DNA from: Verrucomicrobiota bacterium
GTDB taxonomy: Bacteria; Verrucomicrobiota; Verrucomicrobiia; Verrucomicrobiales; Verrucomicrobiaceae
Assembly: GCA_009885695.1 (NCBI GenBank)
Contig: VFKE01000019.1
Location: forward strand, 1 to 46,271
Direction of reading: 5' to 3'
DNA: 46,271 nt
Shown: positions 1 through 7,885 of the stretch, piece after piece
Layout: each line of letters opens with the position of its first letter
Position numbering within the stretch: position 1 is the stretch's first letter
Made by a program: the position numbers and the translations under genes
The notes under the pieces: model-generated
Databases searched by the model: none
What the model was told of the DNA's origin: nothing
What the model saw: the letters and a program-made list of their open reading frames with translations, nothing else

Positions 1-1
1 G

Positions 2-931
2 TTTGAATACCTCTACGACAAGCCCTACGACGACAAGAAGAAGGTCCGCGTGGCCGGTCCCTTCACCGTGGAGAGCCTCAGCCCCCACCGCGTGCTGGGC
101 GTGGATGAGGACGATGAATTGATCGACACCCTGAAGGAAGACGCCGCCGAATACGGAGCCAAGCAGTCCTTCCCCCAGATGATCCTGGAGAACCTCAAGA
201 CCGCCGGCGTGCAGCAGGCGCACAAGGAGGACCGCATCACCTTCACCGCCCTCACGCCCTGGCCGGGCGAGGGTCGCGTCTGCGCCGAAGGCCGCTATCT
301 GGAAGGCGACGTGGCGAAGCGGGCGGGAATTTTCATCGGCCCGGAGTTCGGCACAGTGCAACGCGCCGACCTGGTGGAAGCCGCCCGCGAGTGTGGCGAT
401 GCCGGATTCGATGTGCTCATCGCCTGCGCCTTCAACTACGAGGCGCACGCCACAGAGTTCAGCAAGCTGGGCCGCATCCCCGTGCTCAAGGCGCGCATGA
501 ACGCCGACCTCCACATGGCCGAGGACCTCAAGAACACCGGCAAAGGCAACCTCTTCGTAATCTTCGGCGAGCCCGACATCGACCTCCTGCCCGAGAAGGA
601 CGGCAAACTGCGCGTGAAAGTGAACGGCGTGGACGTCTTCAAACCCCAGACAGGCGAAGTCATCAGCGACGGAGCCGACGGCATCGCCTGCTGGTTCATT
701 GATACCGATTACAACGAAGAAAGCTTCTTCGTCCGCCACGCCTACTTCCTCGGCGCAAACGACCCCTACAGCGCGCTGAAGACGACGCTGAAGGCGGAGA
801 TCAATGCGGAGGCGTGGGCGACGCTGAACAGCGACACGTCACGCGCCTTCGAGAAGCCGAAGCAGGGGCGAATCGCGGTGAAGGTGATCAATCATCTCGG
901 CGATGAGGTGATGAAAGTTTTCAAAGTTTGA
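2..931 (+). CDS. Site-specific (adenine) DNA methyltransferase, C-terminal part only
   Basis: The reading frame is open at the left edge, so the gene starts before the window and about 309 C-terminal residues are visible; the in-frame GTG at position 50 is not a credible start. The visible part resembles the long C-terminal extension of Mod-like adenine-specific methyltransferases found beside type III-like restriction helicases, with characteristic stretches LYDKPYDDKKKVRVAGPF near the start, ACWFIDTDYNEESFFVRHAYF near residue 230 and a KVINHLGDEVMKVF ending. The catalytic DPPY motif and SAM site would lie upstream and cannot be checked. Inferred role: host-DNA modification in a restriction-modification locus. 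It is followed 48 bases later, on the same strand, by the unknown gene at 980, which places the SIR2/helicase cassette inside a defence locus. Family recognition is from memory of such proteins, not a search. Confidence 0.8.
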   Translation, partial: FEYLYDKPYDDKKKVRVAGPFTVESLSPHRVLGVDEDDELIDTLKEDAAEYGAKQSFPQMILENLKTAGVQQAHKEDRITFTALTPWPGEGRVCAEGRYLEGDVAKRAGIFIGPEFGTVQRADLVEAARECGDAGFDVLIACAFNYEAHATEFSKLGRIPVLKARMNADLHMAEDLKNTGKGNLFVIFGEPDIDLLPEKDGKLRVKVNGVDVFKPQTGEVISDGADGIACWFIDTDYNEESFFVRHAYFLGANDPYSALKTTLKAEINAEAWATLNSDTSRAFEKPKQGRIAVKVINHLGDEVMKVFKV

Positions 932-979
932 GCCAAGTATGGACATCCAAACTGCCAGCGTTTACACTGTCGTCCGCCC

Positions 980-2080
980 ATGAAAACTGATTTCGTCCAA
1001 CCCCGCTTCGTCGGTCCTCGCTTTGAAGAAGCGACGCTGCCTGTCGAGGTGGCACGGGACTTGGCGGCTTACGAGAAGCTGGTGAAAGAACTGGCGAAAC
1101 ATCTATACCTTCGTGATCACGAGGAGCGTGAACGAGTGCCGAAGGGATTCGCAGCCGATTTCCAGCTGCATCTAGTGAAAGTGGACGAAGGCAGCGCCAA
1201 ACCTCTGCTGGCGATGGTGACGGCAGGGTTGCTGGCTTTGGATGCGGGAACGAGTGACTACCTCATCAGGGCAAGAGATTTGGTGGCCGAGTGTATTCAA
1301 TCGCAAGACGGACAGTTGCCTGCCGAGTTTCCGCGCAGTCTGCTGGCTTACTTCAACAAAATTGGCGGCTCGCTGCGCGATGGTGAACAGATGGAATTGG
1401 CTACCCATCAGGGTGGAAACGCGGTGCTGACTCCTGAACGATGCAAGCATCTGGTGCTGGCTGCCAACAAGCAGTATGAACGTGAGGTGGAAGTGAGCGG
1501 AACCATTGAAGAGGCCAACTGGGCGAGATCGACCTTTCAACTCCGGCTGCTGGACGGAAGACAACTTGTGATTCCCATGCCAGAGAGTTTTCATGCACAA
1601 GCAGGCAAGATCGGCGGACACCCCAGGCATCTCGTGGTCGTGCAGGGCGTGGGTGCCTTTAACTCGTGGGACAAGTTGGAAAAGATCGTATCAGTAGAGT
1701 CACTTGAGATTCAGCAGGACTTCCAGCTTGCCGCCAAGTTTGAGGAACTTTCCGTCTTGAGTGACGGCTGGTATGACCATCTGGGCATGGCCCCTGCGAA
1801 GGATAAGCTCGCTAAGCTGGCTGCCCACATGATCGGCCACTATCCTGAATCCCAGCCATTGCCATTGATCGTGCCCACCCCCGAGGGGAACCTGCTTCTG
1901 GAATGGGATGCTGAAGGCGATCCATCCGTGGACGTCGACCTTGCCTCAATGACCGCCAACTATCATTCGTTCAGTCTTGATGGCGGAGACAAAGAAGGCA
2001 GCTTTGAACTCAGTGATGAGTCAGTCTGGCCTGTATTCTTTGAGTTTCTCAAGAGCAATATTGAACCGCGCCTCGCATGA
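980..2080 (+). CDS. Conserved protein of unknown function (366 aa), first gene of the SIR2/helicase cassette
   Basis: I do not recognise a named domain. The protein is soluble, without signal peptide or membrane segments. The N-terminal third (residues 20-150) looks helical. Residues about 150-260 look beta-rich, with an alternating pattern (KYEREVEVSGTIEEAN, then RQLVIPMPESF and HLVVVQGVGAF) that could be an OB-like or barrel fold. The C-terminal quarter (LLLEWDAEGDPSVDVDLASM, then EGSFELSDESVWPVFFEFL) also looks beta-rich. The next gene starts inside its stop codon (ATGA overlap at 2077-2080), so the two are almost certainly translationally coupled and probably act together. I recall the pair (about 370 and about 120 aa) as commonly found together, but cannot assign a function. 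Context suggests a partner in the adjacent defence locus. Confidence 0.85.
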   Translation: MKTDFVQPRFVGPRFEEATLPVEVARDLAAYEKLVKELAKHLYLRDHEERERVPKGFAADFQLHLVKVDEGSAKPLLAMVTAGLLALDAGTSDYLIRARDLVAECIQSQDGQLPAEFPRSLLAYFNKIGGSLRDGEQMELATHQGGNAVLTPERCKHLVLAANKQYEREVEVSGTIEEANWARSTFQLRLLDGRQLVIPMPESFHAQAGKIGGHPRHLVVVQGVGAFNSWDKLEKIVSVESLEIQQDFQLAAKFEELSVLSDGWYDHLGMAPAKDKLAKLAAHMIGHYPESQPLPLIVPTPEGNLLLEWDAEGDPSVDVDLASMTANYHSFSLDGGDKEGSFELSDESVWPVFFEFLKSNIEPRLA

Positions 2081-2451
2081 CTCCGACGACGCTTCTCCAC
2101 CGGCAGGCGCATCCAAAGTTCATGGATGGAGCCGTAATCACCAGTCAAGTGTTCATCCCTTTTCCGAAGGACGAGGGGCTGCTCTCGGTTTACGACGGTG
2201 ATCAAATCAGCGCAGCGGAAGCTCACGCGCACTACACTCAGGTGTTGGGAAATGAATCGCATTCCGTTTGGTCAGTGACCAAGGCTGAGGCGGATGGAGA
2301 AGCCGCCCCTGCCAGCCTCGATGCGCTGCCTGATTTCCCATCTCATGCGAAGATCGACTTCACGGGGAAATCCGACAAAGAGTGCAGGAAGATTGCCAAG
2401 AAGTTGAAGGCGTGCGCAACGGCAAGAGGCTGCCAGTATCTGCCCGCCTGA
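2077..2451 (+). CDS. Small conserved protein of unknown function, coupled to the 366-aa protein
   Basis: This 124-aa protein starts at the ATG overlapping the stop of the preceding gene. It opens with MTPTTLLHRQAHPKF and contains SQVFIPFPKDEGLLSVYDGD, a pattern I associate with a small conserved family that travels with the upstream 366-aa protein. The end, FTGKSDKECRKIAKKLKACA, is a basic helix. No catalytic motif is evident. The stop TGA (2449-2451) is followed three bases later by the ATG of the SIR2-like gene, so the 980, 2077, 2455 and 3354 genes form one tight operon. Possible roles, purely inferred, include a specificity or inhibitory subunit of the pair. Confidence 0.82.
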   Translation: MTPTTLLHRQAHPKFMDGAVITSQVFIPFPKDEGLLSVYDGDQISAAEAHAHYTQVLGNESHSVWSVTKAEADGEAAPASLDALPDFPSHAKIDFTGKSDKECRKIAKKLKACATARGCQYLPA

Positions 2452-2454
2452 TTC

Positions 2455-3351
2455 ATGGACTATCGCACCGCCGTCACCTTCACCGACAGCCTCGCCCATC
2501 TTGCTGACGACAAGCAGAAGAAATCAGTTATCGTTGCTGGGGCTGGAGCGGTCGTAAACGCATGGCGGCCTATCCTTAAGGCACTAGAACCTTGGTATGA
2601 CTTTCCTCTCGAGCCGGATGGCGCAAACTCATTTCTCGCTCGTGTTGTTTATCTCTTGCGATGGTGGAAAACAGATCATGGAGGAGAGGCTAAACAGGAG
2701 CTTGATTCGTGGTTGGAAAAGCATGCCACCATCAAGCGCGACATAGCCTGGGAGTTGAAGTTGGCTGAGGCAAATGGCGAAATTAAAGCCCGTCCAAGTC
2801 TGGCGTTGCTCATGGAGAAACTGGTTGTCGGATACAGTCCATGTTTTGGGTTGGTAACGACGAACTGGGACACAGTCGTGCCACAGGCCATTCGCTCAGT
2901 GTTGGGGGCGGACTATGAGGTGTGTGTAGAACCACATCATCTTCATGGCAGCGTTGCCAACCCAGAAACTCTTTATCTTCCGTCTGAAGTCATTAGGGAA
3001 CCGTATCGGCAACCCAATGCTGAGCACGAGATCGGTGTCATGCACAGCACCGTAATAAATCTCATCGCAGGCGCTAAGCGCACGATTTTATATGGGCTGT
3101 CGATCGATCCGTTAGATGCCGAACTATCACAGGTTCTCAGCGAAGCCTGGAACTGCTCAAGCATGGAAGAGATACTCATTGTTGATCCAAAACACGAAAA
3201 GATTGCGCATCGTGTCAACCTGCTCGTCGCTAGGGAGCGCAACGTGCGAATTGTCGGCATCAATCCCGATACAATGGCCGAAGAGAAGGACTACACCATT
3301 CGGATGCGCGGGAAGAGTATGACGGAACCACTTTCGATATCCGCCATATAA
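2455..3351 (+). CDS. SIR2-like (putative NADase/defence effector) protein with a helicase-derived N-terminal tag
   Basis: The 298-aa protein carries a SIR2-like Rossmann core directly after a 22-residue leader. Seen: VIVAGAGAVVNAW at about residues 25-37 (nucleotide-binding GAG), LVTTNWDTVVPQAI near 138-151 (TTNxD-like, as in SIR2_2 proteins), HLHGSV near 163-168 (candidate catalytic His), and ILYGLSIDPLDAEL near 207-220 (GxSxxD, the SIR2 C-terminal signature). Many bacterial SIR2-like proteins are NAD+-depleting effectors of anti-phage systems; whether this one is an NADase is inference. Oddity: residues 1-22 match the first 22 residues of the downstream helicase (15 of 22 identical), and the SIR2 fold begins right after. 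It starts 3 bases after the previous stop and ends 2 bases before the helicase ATG. It could alternatively be a non-enzymatic SIR2-fold nucleotide sensor. Confidence 0.75.
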   Translation: MDYRTAVTFTDSLAHLADDKQKKSVIVAGAGAVVNAWRPILKALEPWYDFPLEPDGANSFLARVVYLLRWWKTDHGGEAKQELDSWLEKHATIKRDIAWELKLAEANGEIKARPSLALLMEKLVVGYSPCFGLVTTNWDTVVPQAIRSVLGADYEVCVEPHHLHGSVANPETLYLPSEVIREPYRQPNAEHEIGVMHSTVINLIAGAKRTILYGLSIDPLDAELSQVLSEAWNCSSMEEILIVDPKHEKIAHRVNLLVARERNVRIVGINPDTMAEEKDYTIRMRGKSMTEPLSISAI

Positions 3352-3419
3352 CCATGGACTTCCGTATTGCCGACACTTTTACCGACAGCCTCGCGCGCCT
3401 CACAGGCGACGAGCAGAAA
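2455..3419 (+). repeat. Diverged direct repeat of the helicase 5' end (copies 2455-2520 and 3354-3419)
   Basis: The first 66 bases of the SIR2-like gene and of the helicase gene align without gaps, with about 49 of 66 identical bases by eye, and encode MDYRTAVTFTDSLAHL and MDFRIADTFTDSLARL. Similarity stops at about codon 23, where the upstream copy turns into the SIR2 core and the downstream copy continues into the RelE-like domain. This looks like the footprint of a SIR2 module inserted at the start of an existing helicase gene, with the helicase start regenerated downstream. Confidence 0.8.
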
Positions 3420-5438
3420 GCTGTGAAGACGACGGCGTTTGACCTCCAGATGAACCCGGCGAGTCCCGGAATGCAGTTCCACAAACTCGCCAAGGCGAAG
3501 GACAAGAATTTCTGGTCGCTGCGGGTCAGCGCAGACATCCGCATCATCGTTCACAAGACGGCGGGCAGCCTACTGCTGTGCTATGTAAACCATCACGACA
3601 AAGCCTATGACTGGGCCGAGCGGCGCAGGCTGGAGACGCACCCGAAGACCGGCGCGGCGCAACTCGTGGAGATTCGGGAGACGGTGCAGCAAATCCTTGT
3701 GCCGCAGTATGTCTTGGACGAGCCGAAAAAGGTCACGGCACCAAAGAAGCAGCCCTTTGCTCATCTCTCCGACGATGACCTACTGAGCTACGGTGTGCCG
3801 ACGGAATGGCTGAAGGATGTCCGCGAAGCCACGGAAGAAAGCTATCTCATTCTGGCTGACCATCTCCCAGCTGAAGCCTCCGAGGCGCTGCTGGAGATCG
3901 CCACGGGTGGCACTCCCCGCAAGCCTGAACCTGCGGAGCCTAAAGCCAATCCGTTTGATCATCCTGATGCGCAGCGCCGCTTCCGCGTGATGACCAACGT
4001 CGAGGAACTGGAACGTGCGCTCGATGCTCCGTGGGAGAAGTGGACGGTCTTCCTGCACCCCGACCAGAAGCAATGGGTAGCACGCGACTACTCCGGTCCA
4101 GCTCGTGTGTCCGGTTCCGCTGGCACCGGCAAGACTGTGGTGGCGTTGCATCGTGCTGTGCATCTCGCGAGAGCGAATCCAGATGCCCGAGTATTGCTAA
4201 CGACATTCTCCGACACACTGGCAAATGCCCTGCGCACTAAGTTTCGTTGTCTCGTCTGGAACGAGCCGCGCCTGGGTGAACGCATCGACATCCACTCCTT
4301 TAATGCCATCGGCCAACGACTCTACAAGGCTCACTGTGGCCCAATGAAACTGGCGGATCGAAAGACAATCCGAGACCTGCTAAGTGCTGCCTCGAAGGAG
4401 ATTGGCGGCCACAAATTTACACTGCACTTCCTGCTGACCGAGTGGGAGCAAATCGTCGATGCCTGGCAGCTCGGCAGTTGGGAAGAGTATCGCGACGTCG
4501 CTCGTCTCGGACGCAAGACGCGACTGCCTGAAGCGCAACGTGCCGTGCTGTGGTCGATCTTTGAGAAGGTGAAGAGTGCGCTGAAAGAAAAGAAGCTCAT
4601 CACTCACGCGGCGATGTTCACTGAACTTGCTACGACGATTACCAAGACCAAGAAAAAGCCCTTCGATTTCGTCGTGGTCGATGAAGCACAAGACGTGGGC
4701 ATTCCTCATCTTCGATTCTTCGCTGCTCTTGGTGCCGACAAACCGAATGCTCTTTTCTTCGCAGGCGACCTCGGCCAGCGCATCTTCCAGCAACCCTACT
4801 CTTGGAAATCCCTTGGCGTGGACATTCGTGGACGCTCTCGCAACCTGAGAATCAACTACCGCACTTCCCATCAAATCCGCCAGCAAGCCGACCGCCTGCT
4901 CGGCCCCGAGGTGGCCGACGTGGACGGCAACACTGAGAGCCGCAACGACACCGTCTCCGTCTTCAATGGCCCGCCACCCGTCATTCGCGTGCTCAAGAGC
5001 GAGGGCGAGGAGGCCAAGTCCGTCGGGTCATGGATAGCAGAGCAGTCAAATGCTGGAATCTTACCGCACGAGTTCGGCGTCTTCGTGCGCTCCACAGGCC
5101 AACTGAACCGCGCCCAAGCCGCCGTCAAAGCATCAGGGTTGTTATTCAAGGTTCTCGATGAGCATGTCGAGACGACCAGCGGCCACGTTTCAATCAGCAC
5201 CATGCACCTTGCCAAAGGCCTGGAGTTCCGCGCTGTGGTGGTCATGGCCTGCGACGATGAAGTGATCCCATTGCAGGAGCGCATCGAGACAGTGGGCGAT
5301 GACGCCGATTTACAGGAGGTCTATGACACCGAGCGCCACCTACTCTACGTCGCCTGCACCCGTGCGCGGGATCATTTGATCGTCACCAGTGTCGAGCCCG
5401 CCTCGGAATTCCTGGATGATATGAAAGCATATAGCTAA
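3354..5438 (+). CDS. UvrD/PcrA-like superfamily 1 helicase with N-terminal RelE/ParE-like domain
   Basis: This 694-aa protein has a RelE/ParE-like N-terminal module (residues 1-90, with FHKLAKAKDKNFWSLRVSAD then RIIVHKT and LLLCYVNHHDKAYDWA), a linker to about 230, and an SF1 helicase core. Seen: Walker A GSAGTGKT at about 254-261, Walker B VVVDEAQD near 440-447, motif III GDLGQRIFQ, motif IV NYRTSHQIR, motif V STMHLAKGLEFRAVVV and motif VI LLYVACTRARDH near the C-terminus. These are the motifs of an ATP-dependent 3'-5' DNA translocase. The RelE-like module could be an mRNA-interferase fold or just a nucleic-acid-binding domain; its catalytic residues cannot be judged by eye. It is the last gene of the cassette, 2 bases after the SIR2-like stop. 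A pairing of a defence effector with a UvrD-like helicase recalls Gabija (GajA/GajB), but there is no OLD-nuclease partner here. Confidence 0.92.
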   Translation: MDFRIADTFTDSLARLTGDEQKAVKTTAFDLQMNPASPGMQFHKLAKAKDKNFWSLRVSADIRIIVHKTAGSLLLCYVNHHDKAYDWAERRRLETHPKTGAAQLVEIRETVQQILVPQYVLDEPKKVTAPKKQPFAHLSDDDLLSYGVPTEWLKDVREATEESYLILADHLPAEASEALLEIATGGTPRKPEPAEPKANPFDHPDAQRRFRVMTNVEELERALDAPWEKWTVFLHPDQKQWVARDYSGPARVSGSAGTGKTVVALHRAVHLARANPDARVLLTTFSDTLANALRTKFRCLVWNEPRLGERIDIHSFNAIGQRLYKAHCGPMKLADRKTIRDLLSAASKEIGGHKFTLHFLLTEWEQIVDAWQLGSWEEYRDVARLGRKTRLPEAQRAVLWSIFEKVKSALKEKKLITHAAMFTELATTITKTKKKPFDFVVVDEAQDVGIPHLRFFAALGADKPNALFFAGDLGQRIFQQPYSWKSLGVDIRGRSRNLRINYRTSHQIRQQADRLLGPEVADVDGNTESRNDTVSVFNGPPPVIRVLKSEGEEAKSVGSWIAEQSNAGILPHEFGVFVRSTGQLNRAQAAVKASGLLFKVLDEHVETTSGHVSISTMHLAKGLEFRAVVVMACDDEVIPLQERIETVGDDADLQEVYDTERHLLYVACTRARDHLIVTSVEPASEFLDDMKAYS

Positions 5439-5484
5439 ATCAAACAGTGCCCGGCCCCGATCTTGCGAAGCACCGCTTGTGTTA

Positions 5485-6984
5485 TTAAGCGCGGGCAATG
5501 GACTTGATAATATTCCTCTGACCCTTCGCTTTGCTAGTCTTCGCTTCTTTACTCTGCGCGGGTCCCTTGAAGTCGCCACTTTCGACATTACCAGCAGTCG
5601 AAGCTAACATTGCACCCAATCCGGCGCATACAGGAACCTTCGTGTCGGCGTATAGCCTGCTCGTGATCCGAATATCGGAGTGCCGCAGATAGCGACTGGC
5701 TTTGAAAATTCCGTCCCGGCTTGCAATGATGCTTCCGATTTCCTTCCGCAACGTGTGAAGGGGGCGTTGCTTGGGAACGCCTTTCTCCCTCAACCACTCG
5801 ATTAAGGCTTTGTGCGTAGCGTCACAGCGATAGCCGTGGCTCTTATGCTCGGTGATTTCTTTGCGTGCCCTCTTCGGTGTCTCCAAGATGAATGGGCCAG
5901 AAGCGTTAGTATGATACCCGCGCAGCATCGCCACAAGCTCGTCATCCATCCCAATGTCTCCTCCGCTGTCCTTCGATTTGAGACGTTTGAAGTCAGTGTC
6001 CCGAATGCTAATCACCTTGCGATCAAAATCCACCTGCTCCCATAGTAGCGAATCCGCCTCAGAGCGGCGCAAGCCACAAACGAGTGTCAGCAGTAAGAGC
6101 TTGAAGGTCTCCGGCTTCTCATCTGCGAGCTCTTTGCGAGCGGCAGCGATGATCGTTCCCGCGTCAATCTTGCTGCGATAGCGCAGGCTCGGCTCTTCCT
6201 CACTGGTGATTCCCTGAAACCAAAGTTGCGTCGGCAACTCAATTTCCTGAGCAATAAAAGGAGCAATTCTCTTGCTCAACAACGCTTTTGAATTTCGCAT
6301 CAAGCTGTTCACCGTCACGCTGGCGTGGTTTCGTTTGTCGGGCGTGGTTGCGGCCTTTAGGAACGCGTTCTTCCATGCAAGCACACGGGCCGGCGTGAGC
6401 TTCTCCAAGGGAGTCGCATCTACCTTCGCCCGCCATTCTTCACTTCCTCGCTTGAAATCATATTTTTTTCCACTATCCAGCCCCATCACTCCGGCTGTGA
6501 TGCGACGCATCGCTTTCGCGTATGCCTCCATGCTCTCCGGTCGCGCAGATGAAAGGCGGGTAGCGGCCTCGATCAATGCGCCCACGGTGGCAGCTTGGGC
6601 CTTGGTTGTGGTTGCCGTGTTTGGCTTGAACTTCGCTAGAGTCTCCTGCCATCCGTGTGTGGCGAGCATAGTCCAAATCTGAGCGGCCTTTGCGGCAGCG
6701 ACATCTTTGTTGCCAGAATCCAAAGAGAAACGCATCCGACGGCGATCGTGAGCCAACTGGATGCCATAGTGCGGCGACTCTCCGCCAGCCGAACTGGCGG
6801 GCTTCTTCACTTTGTCATGCCAGTATAATTTGCTGGTCTTCGGGTGTGATTTGGAATTCTTATTAGTTTCTCCGCTGTGCAATTGCTGTGCATTTTTGTT
6901 GCGCACTCTTGCTCCGATACGCGCCAATCCGCTTGGATTAGTTTCTACATAATCCGTTGTTTTTGATATAATTATGTTAATCAT
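5485..6984 (-). CDS. Tyrosine recombinase (island integrase)
   Basis: A phage-type tyrosine integrase of about 499 aa, convergent with the helicase. The catalytic tetrad is recognisable: first Arg in LVCGLRRSEADSLLW near residue 305, HxxR as HTLRKE near 409, and His/Tyr in HSDIRITSRLYAD with the nucleophilic Tyr near 443. The region before residue 270 would contain the core-binding domain. The frame is open further upstream, but those extra 28 codons run antisense through the tRNA-Tyr fragment. The ATG at 6984 (MINIIISKTT) follows a promoter-like sequence and is the better start. The C-terminus is extended and lysine-rich. Position at the edge of a tRNA fragment indicates that it integrates and excises the island to its left. 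Confidence 0.92.
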   Translation of the reverse strand: MINIIISKTTDYVETNPSGLARIGARVRNKNAQQLHSGETNKNSKSHPKTSKLYWHDKVKKPASSAGGESPHYGIQLAHDRRRMRFSLDSGNKDVAAAKAAQIWTMLATHGWQETLAKFKPNTATTTKAQAATVGALIEAATRLSSARPESMEAYAKAMRRITAGVMGLDSGKKYDFKRGSEEWRAKVDATPLEKLTPARVLAWKNAFLKAATTPDKRNHASVTVNSLMRNSKALLSKRIAPFIAQEIELPTQLWFQGITSEEEPSLRYRSKIDAGTIIAAARKELADEKPETFKLLLLTLVCGLRRSEADSLLWEQVDFDRKVISIRDTDFKRLKSKDSGGDIGMDDELVAMLRGYHTNASGPFILETPKRARKEITEHKSHGYRCDATHKALIEWLREKGVPKQRPLHTLRKEIGSIIASRDGIFKASRYLRHSDIRITSRLYADTKVPVCAGLGAMLASTAGNVESGDFKGPAQSKEAKTSKAKGQRNIIKSIARA

Positions 6985-6990
6985 TTCGCT

Positions 6991-7018
6991 ATTATACCAA
7001 GTCCCGCAAAAAATGCAA
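6991..7018 (-). promoter_or_regulatory. Putative promoter of the integrase gene
   Basis: Read on the minus strand there is TTGCAT (7018-7013), a 16-base spacer and a perfect TATAAT (6996-6991), followed after 6 bases by the ATG at 6984. Transcription would begin at or next to the start codon, giving a leaderless or nearly leaderless message. The -35 box is moderate and no Shine-Dalgarno is visible, which fits a leaderless start. Inference only. Confidence 0.45.
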
Positions 7019-7022
7019 ATTA

Positions 7023-7080
7023 AAGACTGTAAATCTACTGGCTTACGCCTACGTTGGTTCAAATCCAACCCTGCCCACCA
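7023..7080 (+). other. 3' half of a tRNA-Tyr(GUA) gene: putative attachment site at the island's right end
   Basis: The stretch has the right half of a tRNA: anticodon loop CTGTAAA with GTA anticodon flanked by AGA/TCT, a variable region, a perfect T arm (GTTGG TTCAAAT CCAAC, 7053-7069), a 7-base acceptor strand CCTGCCC, discriminator A and encoded CCA (7078-7080). The 5' half (D arm and acceptor 5' strand, which should read about GGGCAGG) is absent; the bases to the left are integrase-upstream DNA. Established pattern: tyrosine recombinases integrate into tRNA 3' ends, leaving an intact tRNA on one side and a 3' fragment on the other. Here the fragment marks the right boundary, so the island lies to the left and an intact tRNA-Tyr is expected beyond the window. 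Confidence 0.85.
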
Positions 7081-7701
7081 TGTTGAATTTTAGTGAGTTG
7101 TGAGGATCGTCGCATAACGGGCCGGTAACGAATAATAGTGACTCCTTGCACCTTGCTTGCATTCTAACGGTTTTATCCTCTGCATCCCGGGCACGGGATG
7201 ACCGTCCAATCGTCAGCGGATCCCCAGACTTGAGCCTGAGAGCGTCTCTCCGCTCCCTTATAATTCATCCCGTAAACTAGGAGCTATTTACCCGATTTTC
7301 ATCGACTGTCATCTCTACTTAACATCTGGCAGCTCGCTGCTGTCGTCTTTCCGCCCTCGGGCCAGGCTTGATGTGATCGCCTTCCATTTCACTCAATTCA
7401 AAGCGTTTCTCGCATTTTACGCAGTGTTCTTTTTGTCTCTCGTATTATTTTTTTGTTGTCTCAGAACGTGCATAGAAAAACATGGTGTTGTCGGATTGTT
7501 TTTTGCCCCTCTCTGAGGTGAAGAATGGGGCGTCCCAAACCGCATGGAAGTCATTCTGCTGGCATGTTTTACCTCCAGACGGTTAACGCCCCTGATCCTG
7601 AGTTCCGTTTTCCGGAGGAATTCTTTGCTACCTGCCCTTCAATGCGGTGCACGCCCGCCGGAGGCCACGGAAAAATCTGTGCGGTCCAGAGTAGCACCGC
7701 T
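7081..7701. other. Non-coding stretch right of the island
   Basis: No convincing gene is seen. There is a perfect 7-bp hairpin (CATCCCG-GGCA-CGGGATG, 7183-7200) without a T-run and a T-rich stretch around 7420-7505. Open frames here lack recognisable similarity. It may be degraded DNA between the attachment scar and the sulfatase remnant. Confidence 0.5.
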
Positions 7702-7885
7702 GACGTCGAACTTTACAATCTCAAGGACGACATCGGCGAGAAAAACAACCTCGCCGCGAAGCATCCGGAAAAACTCAAGGAACTCGCCGCCCAATGGGAC
7801 AAATGGAATGCGGACAACATCGATCCCGCCTGGGGCCCGAAGGTGAAGGCGGGCGCGGGACCCGGCAAAAAGAAGAACAAGATCA
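7702..7885 (+). pseudogene. C-terminal remnant of a sulfatase
   Basis: The frame encodes VELYNLKDDIGEKNNLAAKH, then PEKLKELAAQWDKWNADNIDP and AWGPKVKAGAG. This is the typical tail of exported type I sulfatases (ELYNL..DIGE..NLA...PE....L...W..WN). About 60 residues remain of a normal 450-550; upstream residues of the open frame from 7525 show no similarity, and the natural stop is missing, the frame running on through the antisense 3' end of the permease gene. No catalytic Cys motif is present. A sulfatase head with no tail lies at 27308; the two could be debris of related genes. Confidence 0.72.

Noticed and set aside
1051-1070. Sigma-54 promoter-like TGGCACGGGACTTGG
   Set aside because: It lies inside a coding region and lacks the essential GC of the -12 box; similar TGGCAC words at 19487 and 25553 also fail at the -12 box.
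7023-7080. Complete functional tRNA-Tyr gene
   Set aside because: The 5' acceptor strand and D arm are absent; upstream bases belong to the integrase promoter, so only the 3' half is present.
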